NCBI GenBank assembly: GCA_022592445.1
Contig: JABYQR010000441.1
Coordinates: forward strand, 1 to 33,800
DNA: 33,800 bases
DNA from: Cytidiella melzeri
Lineage: Eukaryota > Basidiomycota > Agaricomycetes > Polyporales > Irpicaceae
Reading direction: 5' to 3'
Every line of letters starts with the position of its first letter. Positions within the stretch are counted from its first letter, which is position 1. The translations under genes were made by a program, and so were the position numbers. This document shows, one piece after another, positions 9,742 to 18,955 of this stretch. The notes under the pieces were generated by a model. It ran no database searches. It was given only the letters and a program-made list of their open reading frames with translations, and was not told the DNA's origin.

Positions 9742-9934
9742 CGCATAGATCAAGTGCACGTGACAGGGTCATCTACACCCACAAGGGCGAAACGGACCAG
9801 ACGTTCGAACACTCACTCGAATGACATTTTGCTCGATCACACTTTTACACCCAACTTCGTCCCAATCAGGAAGGATTTCCGTTTCTGGCAGGAGCGATAG
9901 CGACTGTCTCCCCGTTCGAACGTCTGGGAACGAG
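9742..9934 (+). repeat. Repeat C, copy inside the TIR element
   Basis: It matches 18430-18616 and 22250-22440 closely, from GACAGGGTCATCTACACCC through TGACATTTTGCTCGATCACAC to the GTCTGGGAACGAG end. Confidence 0.8.
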
Positions 9935-10407
9935 ACTACCGTGTTATGGCAACGCAGCGTCAGGGGGCGGCGCTGGCTGAAATGGTACTAGCGGCCGCCC
10001 ACCAGCACGAACTCATATACCAGACGGTGAGTTCCTAGACTTCTCACTTCTGCCCCGCATGTTGACTCTCGTCGTGTGATTTGCTGCCCTCAACCTTCTC
10101 ACAACTTGATGGGAACCTCTTGGAGTGCTACCAGTTGTCAGTATGGCGGGGATGGCCGTGTTGATGATATTTGTAGCAGGTGAGCACTTGATGAGCTTGC
10201 GCTGATACCATCCAACTAACACCTTTCAGTGTATCTATTGTATTTACATAAATTCGATATTTCATACTCGAACTACCCTGAGTCTCAGAAAGGCGCATTG
10301 CAAGAGAGCAGCATACAACCACGCCTACGCGGTGGTGGTCTAAAGGAGAGTTTAGACGGCTCTGATCACATTTTGGAGACAGTATCGGAACACCCTCGTA
10401 CGTTGCG
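9935..10407. other. Interior of the TIR element, nothing recognised
   Basis: No homologous copy, convincing frame or known motif was found here. Confidence 0.4.
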
Positions 10408-10782
10408 GTGCAGATCTACTCTCATTTTGCTGGCGCAACATCCTCAGCCAATTTGTGCAAATCTTTGGATTGCCCCACATTTCTCAATGTCCCACGGACT
10501 CATGTGGTGCTCTCAATCGCCAACTACACAAAAACCATTGTTACCGGAGGTATCCATGTTGGAACTCACGAAGTCGACACTGTCATGTTGTGTGCGGCCT
10601 CTGCGCGTCTTCATCTGGCACTCACCCTCTGACACGACGACATCAGCAAAGCTATCAAGCAGCTTTGTGGTCTTTGCAAGCGAGGCGCAAAGGCTGCTCA
10701 CAACGGTGGTATTCTACTTACAATGGATCAGGGAAGCCGCAGCGATGTGCAGGTGTGGGCAATTGCTATCAATGAGCCCTAA
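10408..10782 (+). pseudogene. Coherent reading frame with an in-frame TGA
   Basis: From the ATG at 10408 one frame reads 74 residues to TGA (10630-10632). It continues without another stop to TAA near 10782 (HDDISKAIKQLCGLCKRGA, then GGILLTMDQGSRSDVQVWAI). Two other frames overlap, so the choice is not certain. The family is not recognised. It may be a captured or decayed host gene fragment inside the TIR element. Confidence 0.28.
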
Positions 10783-11084
10783 AGTACAGGAGACAACTTG
10801 GACAACATTCTATCTGATGATTTTGAGAGCAAGAATGTGTAGAGATAATGTAGCATACAATTTGCAACCTATATCTTTTTTTGCAAATTTATTGGTATTT
10901 TCTGAGCATATATGCCGTTCGAGGACATTTTCAGGTCAATGTTGGACAACCTGATCAAGCGCCCGACATTTAGCCTCCAAAACTCGAGGACATTTTGAGC
11001 CACTTTTCAGCAATTTTGTATATAACCTCTGTGAGGGCATTCCGAGGGCCTGCGCTGAGCGGAGGGATTTGTTCTTTTTATACG

Positions 11085-11349
11085 GCTGACATCTCCAGTC
11101 TTCATGGCATCGTCAAACTTGACATAGTTGAGGAAGTCGCAACAGAACCGAATGCTCTGAATGAATACTTTGTCCTGTGCCTCGATAAGCATACTCCTCT
11201 GTTGGAAAAGAGCACCTGTTGACCCATGGTCATGCACTATGGCAATGGCTTTGAGGCAATAAGGTGGGAGGGAGCAAAGATCTACAATGGCCTTGTGCTT
11301 TGAGACAACGACCCACAGGTCCCGGAAGCAGGCCTCAGCAATATGCTGC
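11085..11349 (-). pseudogene. DUF6589-like gene, 3' fragment cut off by the copia insertion
   Basis: On the minus strand this continues the gene fragment at 16859-18384 once the copia element and one GCTGC duplication are removed. Across the junction the frame reads LQHIAEACFRDLW, then LEAQ-like residues and FLNYVKFDDAMKTGDVSRI. The A-FRDLW and DDAM-TGD-R motifs recall the C-terminal half of fungal DUF6589 proteins. The homology seems to stop near 11085, close to the end of the neighbouring TIR element. Confidence 0.6.
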
Positions 11350-11788
11350 TAAAGCCGGTCGAATGAATTCAACACGTCTAGAGGCAGAGATGGATGCGCA
11401 GTCGTAATCCCACTTGCCGTCGTAAAGACCTAAGACACACGAGCAGAGCGAGTTAATCCAGGTGCAAAAGAGAAAGAGCACGATCAGCATAATGACTGTA
11501 CCTAAGACACACGAGCAGAGCGAGTTAACTAAAGGTACAGGCTGTGAGCATATTGCATATGTGAGGGACAACGAAGAATACTCACTCCAGGTGCGAAAGA
11601 GAAAGAGCACGATGGAGTGTCAGGAGCGGGGGCGAAGGTATATAAGACAGAGCCCTCAGGCGACCCAAAAAGGAATATCTGTGATACAGATGTGTCCGCA
11701 TGATGAAAGAACAATAAGGCAACCATATACGGAATACAAAAGGAAACCCGGTAACTAAGAGTCCGTGAGCCGCAGCTGAAAACCATTA
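11350..11788 (-). repeat. 3' LTR of the copia element
   Basis: It is 439 bases long and differs from the 5' LTR at about two sites (a GCATGATG/GCGTGATG change near 11700 and a GCCGCAG/GCCGGAG change near 11773). In element orientation it begins TAATGG, and this TAA is also the stop codon of pol. Confidence 0.95.
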
Positions 11789-14700
11789 CTCCCCCTCAGC
11801 AAGGTGAAACTGGACGAGCCCTAAGGACTCAGAGTGACGAACGTGAGCTTCAGCCGGTAAAGACTTGGTGAAGATGTCGGCGGGGTTGTCAACTCCAGGG
11901 ATTCGAACCAATTCGACGAGGCCTTCAGTGACGCATTCGTGAACAGCGTGCGCAGTGACGCGAGTATGTTTGGAGCGATGCTTCACGTGGGTGGACTTGG
12001 AAGCATCTACAGCACTCTTGTTGTCGCAATGAAGGACGACAGGTAGAGGAAGAGGTTGCTCAATTTGATCAGTGAGAATCTTCAACCACTTGAGTTGCTC
12101 GCAAGCTTCGTGAGCCGCAAAGTATTCTGAGTCGAAGGTAGACTTCGCCACAGAACGTTGTTTGCGCGAGGACCAGCAGACAGCGCCATAGCCTAGGAAA
12201 TAAACCCAGCCAGATGTGGAGAGCGAGTCGTCTAAGTCGCCGGCAAAGTCAGCGTCGGTGTAACCGACAAGATCGTCAACGCCTTCGTCATTATGGCCTA
12301 GACAAAGTCGGAGACTGGAGGTACCGCGAAGGTAGCGAAGGACATGATATGCAGCGCGGAGATGCAGCTGCGAGGGGTTGGACTGGTATTGACAGAGCTT
12401 CGCAACGGCGTACGAGATGTCAGGTCGAGTTCCAAGGGAGGCGTACATGAGTGAGCCAAGTACGCTGCGGTAGGTGTGGATAAGTGCTGGGTCGCACTGC
12501 TCCTTGGGATTTTCATTGTGTACCAACTGGATACCGGTTGGAAGCGGTGTGGAAGCAGGATTGGAGTCCTCATGCTGGAAGCGTTTGAGAACGGAATTGA
12601 TGTAGACCTCTTGGTCGAGGTAGATGAGACGACTCCCCCTATCCTGAGTGATACGGATACCGAGATAGTGCTTGAGCTCGCCTAAGTCTTTGAGATCGAA
12701 ATGGCGACGAAGAGCGTCCTTGGTCTCCTTGATGAGGGTGAGACTGTTCCCCATAATAGTGAGATCGTCGACGTAGCAAACAATAATTTGGAGGGCTCCC
12801 CCTCGTCGACGAGTGAAAATAGCGACATCACCTGTGTCGTAACAGACGAAGCCGAGTTCTTCGAGGCATGCCTTAAGCGTGAGGAACCATTGGCGTCCTG
12901 CTTGCTTTAGGCCATAGATTGCCTTATGAAGGCGGCATACTTTGCCTTCATCCAGTACAAACCCTTCAGGTTGCTCCATGTAAACCTCCTCGTCCAAAGA
13001 TCCGTTCAGATAGGCTTGTTGGAAGTCAATCTGGTGAATTTCCCAGTCCAGAATAGCTGCCAAGGCGACGAGGTATCGCCAAGACTCCAGACGGGCGACG
13101 GGAGCGAAGGTGTCTGTGAAATCGATGCCTTGAACTTGCTCAAAACCCTTGGCTACCAGACGTGCCTTATAACGATCAACATTTCCGTCCTTGTCGAGTT
13201 TGAGTTTGTAAACCCATTTGCTCTTGATCGCCTTGCGACCAGGTGGCAAATCGACTAGTTTCCATGTTCCAGTGTCCTGGAGACCTTTGATTTCGGCCTC
13301 CATAGCTGCACGCCAGTCATCTCGATCCGGTGAACCCATAGCCTGCCGATAGGTACGAGGCTCCCCCTGAGGCGTAACTGCCGCTGCCAGCATGACAACC
13401 TGCTCGTCAGAGAGGACAGCGCCGGCGTCAGCTTTCGCTTTGCCTTTGCCTTTGTAGGGGACCTTGTTACCGCGAGCCCGAGTCGTCTCCTCAATCTCTT
13501 GTTCAGTAGCAGCCCACATAGACTGGAGACGCTTCGCATCACGAGGTACAACAGTGCGTTGTGAACGACGTGTAACACCAGCATGAGCTGGGTTGGAGAA
13601 TGGAAGGTAGTCATGTGGAGAAGCGGCCGGAAGACGATTGGGATTTGGCTCGAGTTTGGGAGAATGTACGACAGGAGGGCCTTTCCGTCTGGAAGGCGAG
13701 AGTGGCGTGGATGAAGAGCTAGGCTCTGGTTCAGCAGATGTGGACGAACTAGGAATAGGAGTAGAGGGACGCGGTATCCGTGAAGGCGTAGGAGCCGACG
13801 TGGATGTTGCGTCAGGAGGAGGTGGTTGTTGAGTTGGGGGCACTTGCGACGTGGTAGTAGTAGCCGGCTGCGAAGATGGCGTTAAAGGGAGTGAAAGTTC
13901 AAGATCGTACGTGGTCGGCGGAGAGGTTGGAATGCTCGAAGTTGGTTGAGTAGGAGGTGAAGGACGGTTAGGAAAGATCAGTTCGTCGAATACAACGTCA
14001 GTACTCGAGACGATCCTATGAGTATGTTTGTCCCATAAGCGGTAACCTTTAGAACCCGCTTCATACCCAACATGCACAAGAGGCTGAGCGTGAGCATCGA
14101 GCTTCCTGCGATGATCCTTGTGAATGTGGCGATAGGCGAGGCAACCAAAAACACGAAAGTATGAAACATCCGGTTTGGAGCCAGTGATAATCTCGAATGG
14201 TGTCCTCCAATCCAGAGACCGTTTGGGTGCTCGGTTGCGCACATGCACAGCGGTTTTCACAGCTTCTTCCCAGAATCCTTTGGACATCCCGGCGGCGTAA
14301 AGCATAGAGAGCGCAGCCTCCATGATGGTGCGGTTGAAACGCTCAGCCTTGCCGTTTTGTTGTGGTGTATCCGGGGTGGTGCGCTGATGGACAATGCCAA
14401 GATCCTTCAATCGTTGCACGAAGCGCTTCGACTGGTATTCACCGCCCCTGTCAGAGCGAAGAATCTTGATATCCCTCTCGAACTGAGTTTTGACCAGCTG
14501 ACGGAACTCCTCAAACTTCTGCTCCTGTTCGTTTTTGTGTTTCAGGAAATAAATCCAGACGTTGTCAGAGCAGTCGTCGATGTACGTGAGCATGTAGAGG
14601 TGTCCGCCGTTTACAGAAGAGTTCTGCATAGGTCCAGCCAAGTCAGTGTGGATGAGATCGAAAGGTTTGTCCGCGCGAGGTGTCGAGGATGAATGGAATG

Positions 14701-15511
14701 TGCGTCGTGTGGCCTTGCCGAGTTGACAACCTTCGCATGCGTGTTCAGAGCGAGGAGTCTTCTCGTCAATAGTCAGACCTGTCACCGGGGAGTCGTCAGA
14801 GCGTAGCTTCTGTAGTGCTTCCCAGTTCAGGTGACCATAGCGTTGGTGTACAAGGTCGATGGGTGACGAGTGCGTGTGCGTGGAGGAGGCGACCGACGAA
14901 GAAGAGACGCGAAGTCCCAACCAGTATTGGCCGCCCTTGAGAGTACCTATGCCGTAGGTGGTATCATTCTTGTGTATCCGTGCTTTACCGCCAGTGAAAA
15001 CGGTAGAGAATCCTTTGGAGTCAAGACAGGAAATCGAAATGAGTCGGTAAGCGATGCCCGGGCAGTATAAGACGTTGTCAAACTGCGCTGTGAGCTGCTT
15101 TCCATCAACGTGTACAGTTCCACGTACGCTCCCAGACCCAAGCGTAGACATTGAAGTCTTCGAAGCATCAGCCAATGTCGCAAACGACGGCGTAGCGAAC
15201 GGCTTGTAGTCGTGGAAGTCGTTGAGGTTGTTGGTGATGTGTCTCGTACAGCCTGAGTCGAGCATCCAGGGTGTTTCACCCGAAGCATAAAACATAACAT
15301 CTATATTTGCGACGTTGGCGGCTTCGGACGCGGAGTCCTCAGCAGAGACTACATGTACAGCAGCAGAACCGTTAGACGATGATGGTGACCCAGAAGATTC
15401 CTTCTTCCCCTTGTCCTTTCCTCCTTTTCCCCCTTTCCTTGCCTCCTCAATGGCAGCCTTCTTCTTACGACACTCGTCCTCTGTATGACCCTTGTATTGC
15501 AGAACCCGCAC
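11786..15511 (-). CDS. pol: Copia pol polyprotein: protease, integrase, reverse transcriptase, RNase H
   Basis: The frame has 1241 codons. It starts with the last part of a zinc knuckle (YKGHTEDEC), then an aspartic protease site WMLDSGCT (D near 85). An H2C2 integrase finger follows (HQRYGH ... CEGCQLGK). The integrase catalytic residues are near 287 (HTDLAG), 353 (LRSDRGGEY) and 390 (NGKAERF). A serine- and proline-rich linker leads to reverse transcriptase with CYVDDL near 912, then RNase H (TDADFAGD, FDSEYFA, HCDNKSA). The proteins would copy the element's RNA and insert the cDNA. The N-terminal methionine is not a natural start, because the frame is the -1 continuation of gag. The stop codon is contributed by the first bases of the 3' LTR. 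No internal stop was seen. Confidence 0.95.
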   Translation of the reverse strand: MRVLQYKGHTEDECRKKKAAIEEARKGGKGGKDKGKKESSGSPSSSNGSAAVHVVSAEDSASEAANVANIDVMFYASGETPWMLDSGCTRHITNNLNDFHDYKPFATPSFATLADASKTSMSTLGSGSVRGTVHVDGKQLTAQFDNVLYCPGIAYRLISISCLDSKGFSTVFTGGKARIHKNDTTYGIGTLKGGQYWLGLRVSSSSVASSTHTHSSPIDLVHQRYGHLNWEALQKLRSDDSPVTGLTIDEKTPRSEHACEGCQLGKATRRTFHSSSTPRADKPFDLIHTDLAGPMQNSSVNGGHLYMLTYIDDCSDNVWIYFLKHKNEQEQKFEEFRQLVKTQFERDIKILRSDRGGEYQSKRFVQRLKDLGIVHQRTTPDTPQQNGKAERFNRTIMEAALSMLYAAGMSKGFWEEAVKTAVHVRNRAPKRSLDWRTPFEIITGSKPDVSYFRVFGCLAYRHIHKDHRRKLDAHAQPLVHVGYEAGSKGYRLWDKHTHRIVSSTDVVFDELIFPNRPSPPTQPTSSIPTSPPTTYDLELSLPLTPSSQPATTTTSQVPPTQQPPPPDATSTSAPTPSRIPRPSTPIPSSSTSAEPEPSSSSTPLSPSRRKGPPVVHSPKLEPNPNRLPAASPHDYLPFSNPAHAGVTRRSQRTVVPRDAKRLQSMWAATEQEIEETTRARGNKVPYKGKGKAKADAGAVLSDEQVVMLAAAVTPQGEPRTYRQAMGSPDRDDWRAAMEAEIKGLQDTGTWKLVDLPPGRKAIKSKWVYKLKLDKDGNVDRYKARLVAKGFEQVQGIDFTDTFAPVARLESWRYLVALAAILDWEIHQIDFQQAYLNGSLDEEVYMEQPEGFVLDEGKVCRLHKAIYGLKQAGRQWFLTLKACLEELGFVCYDTGDVAIFTRRRGGALQIIVCYVDDLTIMGNSLTLIKETKDALRRHFDLKDLGELKHYLGIRITQDRGSRLIYLDQEVYINSVLKRFQHEDSNPASTPLPTGIQLVHNENPKEQCDPALIHTYRSVLGSLMYASLGTRPDISYAVAKLCQYQSNPSQLHLRAAYHVLRYLRGTSSLRLCLGHNDEGVDDLVGYTDADFAGDLDDSLSTSGWVYFLGYGAVCWSSRKQRSVAKSTFDSEYFAAHEACEQLKWLKILTDQIEQPLPLPVVLHCDNKSAVDASKSTHVKHRSKHTRVTAHAVHECVTEGLVELVRIPGVDNPADIFTKSLPAEAHVRHSESLGLVQFHLAEGE
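11789..11800 (-). other. Polypurine tract of the copia element
   Basis: In element orientation GCTGAGGGGGAG directly precedes the 3' LTR. This is the expected place and composition for the plus-strand primer. Confidence 0.8.
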
Positions 15512-16284
15512 TGCTTCTTTGACTTGCCCGACGAGGACGAAGCCGAAGACTTGTTGAACTTGACCGCAGAGACTGAAGGCGATTCCTTTTGCTTAGCCTC
15601 GTCGATGAGGCGCGATCGGATGTCGTCGTATTTCAAGTCCTTTGGCGCGGTGACAGCGAGGATGGGTTCGACGATGTTGGCGAAGGAGTCAGGGAGTACC
15701 GAGAGGAGACCAAAGATCTTGAGCAGTTCCTTGTCGCCAAGGATGCCGGAGGCGTCAACTTCTTGCCAGAGACGACCACGTTCTTCAAGCTGTTCAACGA
15801 GAGGGCGTGAGCCGTCGATCGTGTGAAGGAAGTATTGCTTGAACTTGAGGAACGCAGAGAGAGTGGTCGAGGCGGAGTAGTTGGCCTTAAGCTTAGCGTA
15901 GATCTCGGCGGCGGAGTTGGTCTCGAGGTCGAAGAGATGGTGGAGAGAGCTGTCGACGGTTGCGAGGAGAACCAGAGTGACGTTGGCGTCGGCCTTGCAC
16001 CAGTCGTCGTAGTCCGTGTCGGTGGACGCGGGCTTGACCAGAGAAGGATCGACCATGCCAGACGCGGCTTGCGTCTTGAGGAACTGAATGAACAGCATGT
16101 TCCATTCCTTCCAGTTGTTGGCACCAGTCAGCTTAGGCAGCGAGTCGAGTTTGATGAACGAGGAGTTGCTGGAAGTGTTCTTGACGAACGACGAACCAGC
16201 AGCAGAGGGACCTGCAGAGGCAGGAGTGGACCCAGCAGGGCCAGACGATGCCGAACCACCTGTGGGAGCTGTGGTGCTCGACAT
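15349..16284 (-). CDS. gag: Copia gag
   Basis: The open frame has 311 codons. The nucleocapsid start is a serine/alanine-rich N-terminus followed by FIKLDSLPKLTGANNWKEW, the usual copia gag opening, and a gag helical region with LKFKQYFLHTIDGSRPLVEQLEERGRLW-like spacing. Near residues 260-265 it reads CGFCN, the first half of a CCHC zinc knuckle; the second half lies in the -1 frame (pol). Beyond the break the gag frame gives about 50 unrelated basic residues. Gag would form the virus-like particle. The ATG lies about 130 bases after the 5' LTR. Confidence 0.88.
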   Translation of the reverse strand: MSSTTAPTGGSASSGPAGSTPASAGPSAAGSSFVKNTSSNSSFIKLDSLPKLTGANNWKEWNMLFIQFLKTQAASGMVDPSLVKPASTDTDYDDWCKADANVTLVLLATVDSSLHHLFDLETNSAAEIYAKLKANYSASTTLSAFLKFKQYFLHTIDGSRPLVEQLEERGRLWQEVDASGILGDKELLKIFGLLSVLPDSFANIVEPILAVTAPKDLKYDDIRSRLIDEAKQKESPSVSAVKFNKSSASSSSGKSKKQCGFCNTRVIQRTSVVRRRLPLRRQGKGEKEERTRGRRNLLGHHHRLTVLLLYM

Positions 16285-16401
16285 GTTGGTAGGACGTTAA
16301 GGATGTGGATATAGAAACCTGGAGTCGTGTGTCGACGTTGATCGGAGCGAAGCGCAGATAGGCGCGATAAGGTGAACGACGAGTGTGGATTAGAGTCAGG
16401 C

Positions 16402-16414
16402 GGGGCTCATAACC
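16402..16414 (-). other. Primer binding site for a half tRNA-iMet
   Basis: The plus strand reads GGGGCTCATAACC directly against the 5' LTR. This is the sense of the initiator tRNA-Met anticodon arm (GGGCUCAUAACC), so the element's RNA would pair with a tRNA cut in the anticodon loop. Drosophila copia is primed by such a 5' half of tRNA-iMet. A second copy of the same 13 bases lies at 20578-20590, again beside an LTR. Confidence 0.8.
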
Positions 16415-16853
16415 TAAAGCCGGTCGAATGAATTCAACACGTCTAGAGGCAGAGATGGATGCGCAGTCGTAATCCCACTTGCCGTCGTAAAGACCTAAGA
16501 CACACGAGCAGAGCGAGTTAATCCAGGTGCAAAAGAGAAAGAGCACGATCAGCATAATGACTGTACCTAAGACACACGAGCAGAGCGAGTTAACTAAAGG
16601 TACAGGCTGTGAGCATATTGCATATGTGAGGGACAACGAAGAATACTCACTCCAGGTGCGAAAGAGAAAGAGCACGATGGAGTGTCAGGAGCGGGGGCGA
16701 AGGTATATAAGACAGAGCCCTCAGGCGACCCAAAAAGGAATATCTGTGATACAGATGTGTCCGCGTGATGAAAGAACAATAAGGCAACCATATACGGAAT
16801 ACAAAAGGAAACCCGGTAACTAAGAGTCCGTGAGCCGGAGCTGAAAACCATTA
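16415..16853 (-). repeat. 5' LTR of the copia element
   Basis: It is 439 bases long. In element orientation it has a TATATA box about 150 bases in. It has two copies of a unit with TTTGCACCTGGA and two with TTAACTCGCTCTGCTCG. It is followed by the primer site and preceded by GCTGC. Confidence 0.95.
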
Positions 16854-16858
16854 GCTGC

Positions 16859-18384
16859 AGGCCTTCTTGCATTCCATGATGAAATGCGCCTGAAGTCTCT
16901 TTGAGTATTTATATATGCAAGTGAATACGACCGACTTGCCTTTGACAGACGTGGTATGGAGACCTTTGCGCTGTAGGATTTTAAAAATCCATGTTGAAGG
17001 CCAAAGATGCCCATGTCCTTATAGTACCGCTTGTGGAACAAGGTCTCCCCGGCAAGCTGAGTGTGACACCATCCAAATATTTTGACAGATTGCTCAAAGC
17101 AATCAAGGAAGTTGTTGTCTTTGCTGCGGTCCTTCTTGATCGAGCGGATATGGATTGTCGTGAGTTGATTGCCAATCCAGACCAACAGGTGCTTGAAGGT
17201 TGGGTGGTTTTGAAGGGTTTTGAGGGGACAGTCAAATTTCAATTGGTGCATCCATTCGTTCATACACTTCTGTGTGCCCTCTTGGGATGTGGACTCGAGG
17301 TGAATGGTGTCTAGGAGGTATTGGCACACAGTGTGGTCTTTGACAGTGGGAAGCTGCTGACGAGGAGGGAGGGGGGAAAAGATGGGATCGTGCTTGTACT
17401 CATAGGTGTCAAAGTCAAAGGAAGGAGTATTGATGAGAAATTGGACAACACGGGAGATGGCTTGTGCTTCGAGACGGGGACTTGTGGCATGTTTGAGCTT
17501 GAGAATATCCATTGCGGTGATGAGATTGCAGGATTTTGCGACAGCTGCACGTTGCTGCTGGTACTGCAGACAGTTGGGCCAAGCCACAGCAGGATCCTTG
17601 ATCCCGCAAATGGTCCCAGCTGTACCGCTATCAAAGTGAGATTGCTTGTTCCAACATTGCTCGTAGACCTGGAAGGCGAGATTCAGGTTGTCTTGGAAAG
17701 CAAACCATGCCCAGAGGGAGATGTCAGCAAATAGAGCCTGTTGCACATACTTGGAGAGCTTCTTGACAAGCTCGTAAACCCAGGAATGGCTCATGGTCAC
17801 ACCGTACACATGGGTGTCGTGAGCCTTTGCTGCAAGGCCCTCACCTTGAAGTTTATGCTGTTGAACTGCTGCAGAAGGCAGTGTCACTGTGAGCAACCGT
17901 AAGCACAAATAATGACCAGCATAACAATGCGCTACGTGGATGGTGTGAGACCATGAAACATTGTGTGAGAAATGCAGACTTATCTTGGTATGGTCTTTGT
18001 ATGTGTTGCGCTCCAGCTGTTGTGGTTTCGATGACACGTTGTGAAGAATGCTCCAAAGGACTGGAGCCTTTGCTTTCATTGTGGTGCTGAGCTTCTGCAG
18101 GGTGAGCTCGGGCAGGTTGTCTGCCGTGAGGTTCTTGATTGGTGCACACACAATGGCAGAAATCTCGCGCATCTCCCGATTCATGAGCATATTCACATTA
18201 TCAACAGAGAACTTGTTGAGCGGTCTCCGGCCACCCAGGGAGTGGAATCCCTTGCTGTGGACATGATCTCGCCTGTTCCTCCACATCCGGACCAATTGGG
18301 GGAAGTCCAAAGAGCCGGGGGATGAAGGGGAGAAGAGAGAGACAAGAGGTCATTGGTGCGAAGAGGGAGATGCCAACACATCAA
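16859..18384 (-). pseudogene. DUF6589-like gene, copy 1, broken
   Basis: The minus strand encodes a long protein beginning near 18384 or 18310. It contains KFSVDNVNMLMNRE, VYELVKKLSKYVQQALF, WAWFAFQDNLNLAFQVYEQ and HFDSGTAGTI, then GWCHTQLAGETLF and LQRKGLHTTSVKG. These recall uncharacterised fungal DUF6589 proteins, which are multicopy and transposon-associated. A 50-base GC-AG intron at 16890-16939 (GCAAGT donor) would join SVKG to AFHHGMQEGLQHIAEACFRDLW across the copia insertion. Defects: a frameshift near 18318, a donor changed to ATAAGT relative to copy 2 (near 17985), a small deletion near 17840 and the copia element itself. The biochemical role is unknown. Confidence 0.65.
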
Positions 18385-18722
18385 GGTAACAAATTGGAGT
18401 TCTCACCGTGATCTTATTGCAAACGCCCATAGATCACAACACATGACAGGGTCATCTACACCCAGAAGGGCGAAACAGACCAGTCGTTCAAACACTTGCT
18501 CAATTGACATTTTGCTCGATCACACTGTTACATCCAACTTGTCCCGATCAGGAAGGATTTCCGTTTCTGGCAGGAGCAATAGCAACTGTCTCCCCATTTG
18601 AACGTCTGGGAACGAGCCTAAAGAAACACGATGTGACAGGTACAGCACATTGTTGGTGCACTGCAGGTACTGTAGCTGTGAGCTGGTCACATTCACGTGC
18701 CTGTGACACTACGTGCGCTGAG
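18381..18722 (+). repeat. Repeats C and D upstream of the DUF6589-like gene, copy 1
   Basis: C spans about 18381-18616 and D about 18625-18722. They lie between the divergently placed 5' end of the DUF6589-like gene and the 3' end of the secreted gene. Related copies lie at 22203-22546 and, as fragments, at 3462-3506, 7432-7494, 7760-8029 and 9742-9934. Confidence 0.75.
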
Positions 18723-18955
18723 TGCCCCTCTTTCCACAAGAAATAACTACATCTCAAACAACCTTGACGCGTACCCCGAAACATTGAAACACCATACAGG
18801 TAGTACAAACTAATGTGTAGAGCGTTCAAAAGAGTTCGACAGAATTCTCATGCTCGTTTGCCTTCATTGTCGACCGACGTAGTTCTACAATGCAATGGGG
18901 AGACATCCAATAGTGATGACGGAGTTCGGCTGTCAAACGGAATTCTAGTCAGCAC

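Larger units (their letters stand above)
7495..11051. mobile_element. Terminal-inverted-repeat element, 3557 bp, apparently non-autonomous
   Basis: Inverted repeats of about 32 bases occur at 7495-7526 and 11020-11051. The inner 25 bases (CGGAATGCCCTCACAGAGG plus TTATAT) are identical. They are flanked by a perfect 8-base duplication, GCGCTGAG (7487-7494 and 11052-11059). The motif GAGGACATTT recurs inside both ends (7578, 7622, 10921, 10986). No intact transposase is present. The interior carries repeats B and C and eroded reading frames. An 8-base duplication fits hAT-like or Zisupton-type transposition, but the superfamily is not established. Confidence 0.7.
11350..16853 (-). mobile_element. 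Full-length Ty1/copia retrotransposon, 5504 bp
   Basis: Two 439-base LTRs (11350-11788 and 16415-16853) bound the element, with target duplication GCTGC at 11345-11349 and 16854-16858. Only two differences between the LTRs were found by eye, so the insertion is young. Internal parts on the minus strand are a primer site (16414-16402), gag (16284-15349), pol (15511-11786) and a polypurine tract next to the 3' LTR. The domain order protease, integrase, reverse transcriptase, RNase H is that of copia. One frame break separates gag from pol. The target was an exon of a DUF6589-like gene. Confidence 0.97.

Noticed and set aside
11462..11758. 98-codon frame repeated in both copia LTRs
   Set aside because: LTR sequence read antisense; its repetition only reflects the LTR duplication.
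11880..11910. tRNA-like GATTCGAACC motif
   Set aside because: Isolated T-arm-like word within copia pol; no cloverleaf around it.
15823..16314. 163-codon plus-strand frame
   Set aside because: Lies opposite copia gag; composition is explained by the GC-rich gag codons.
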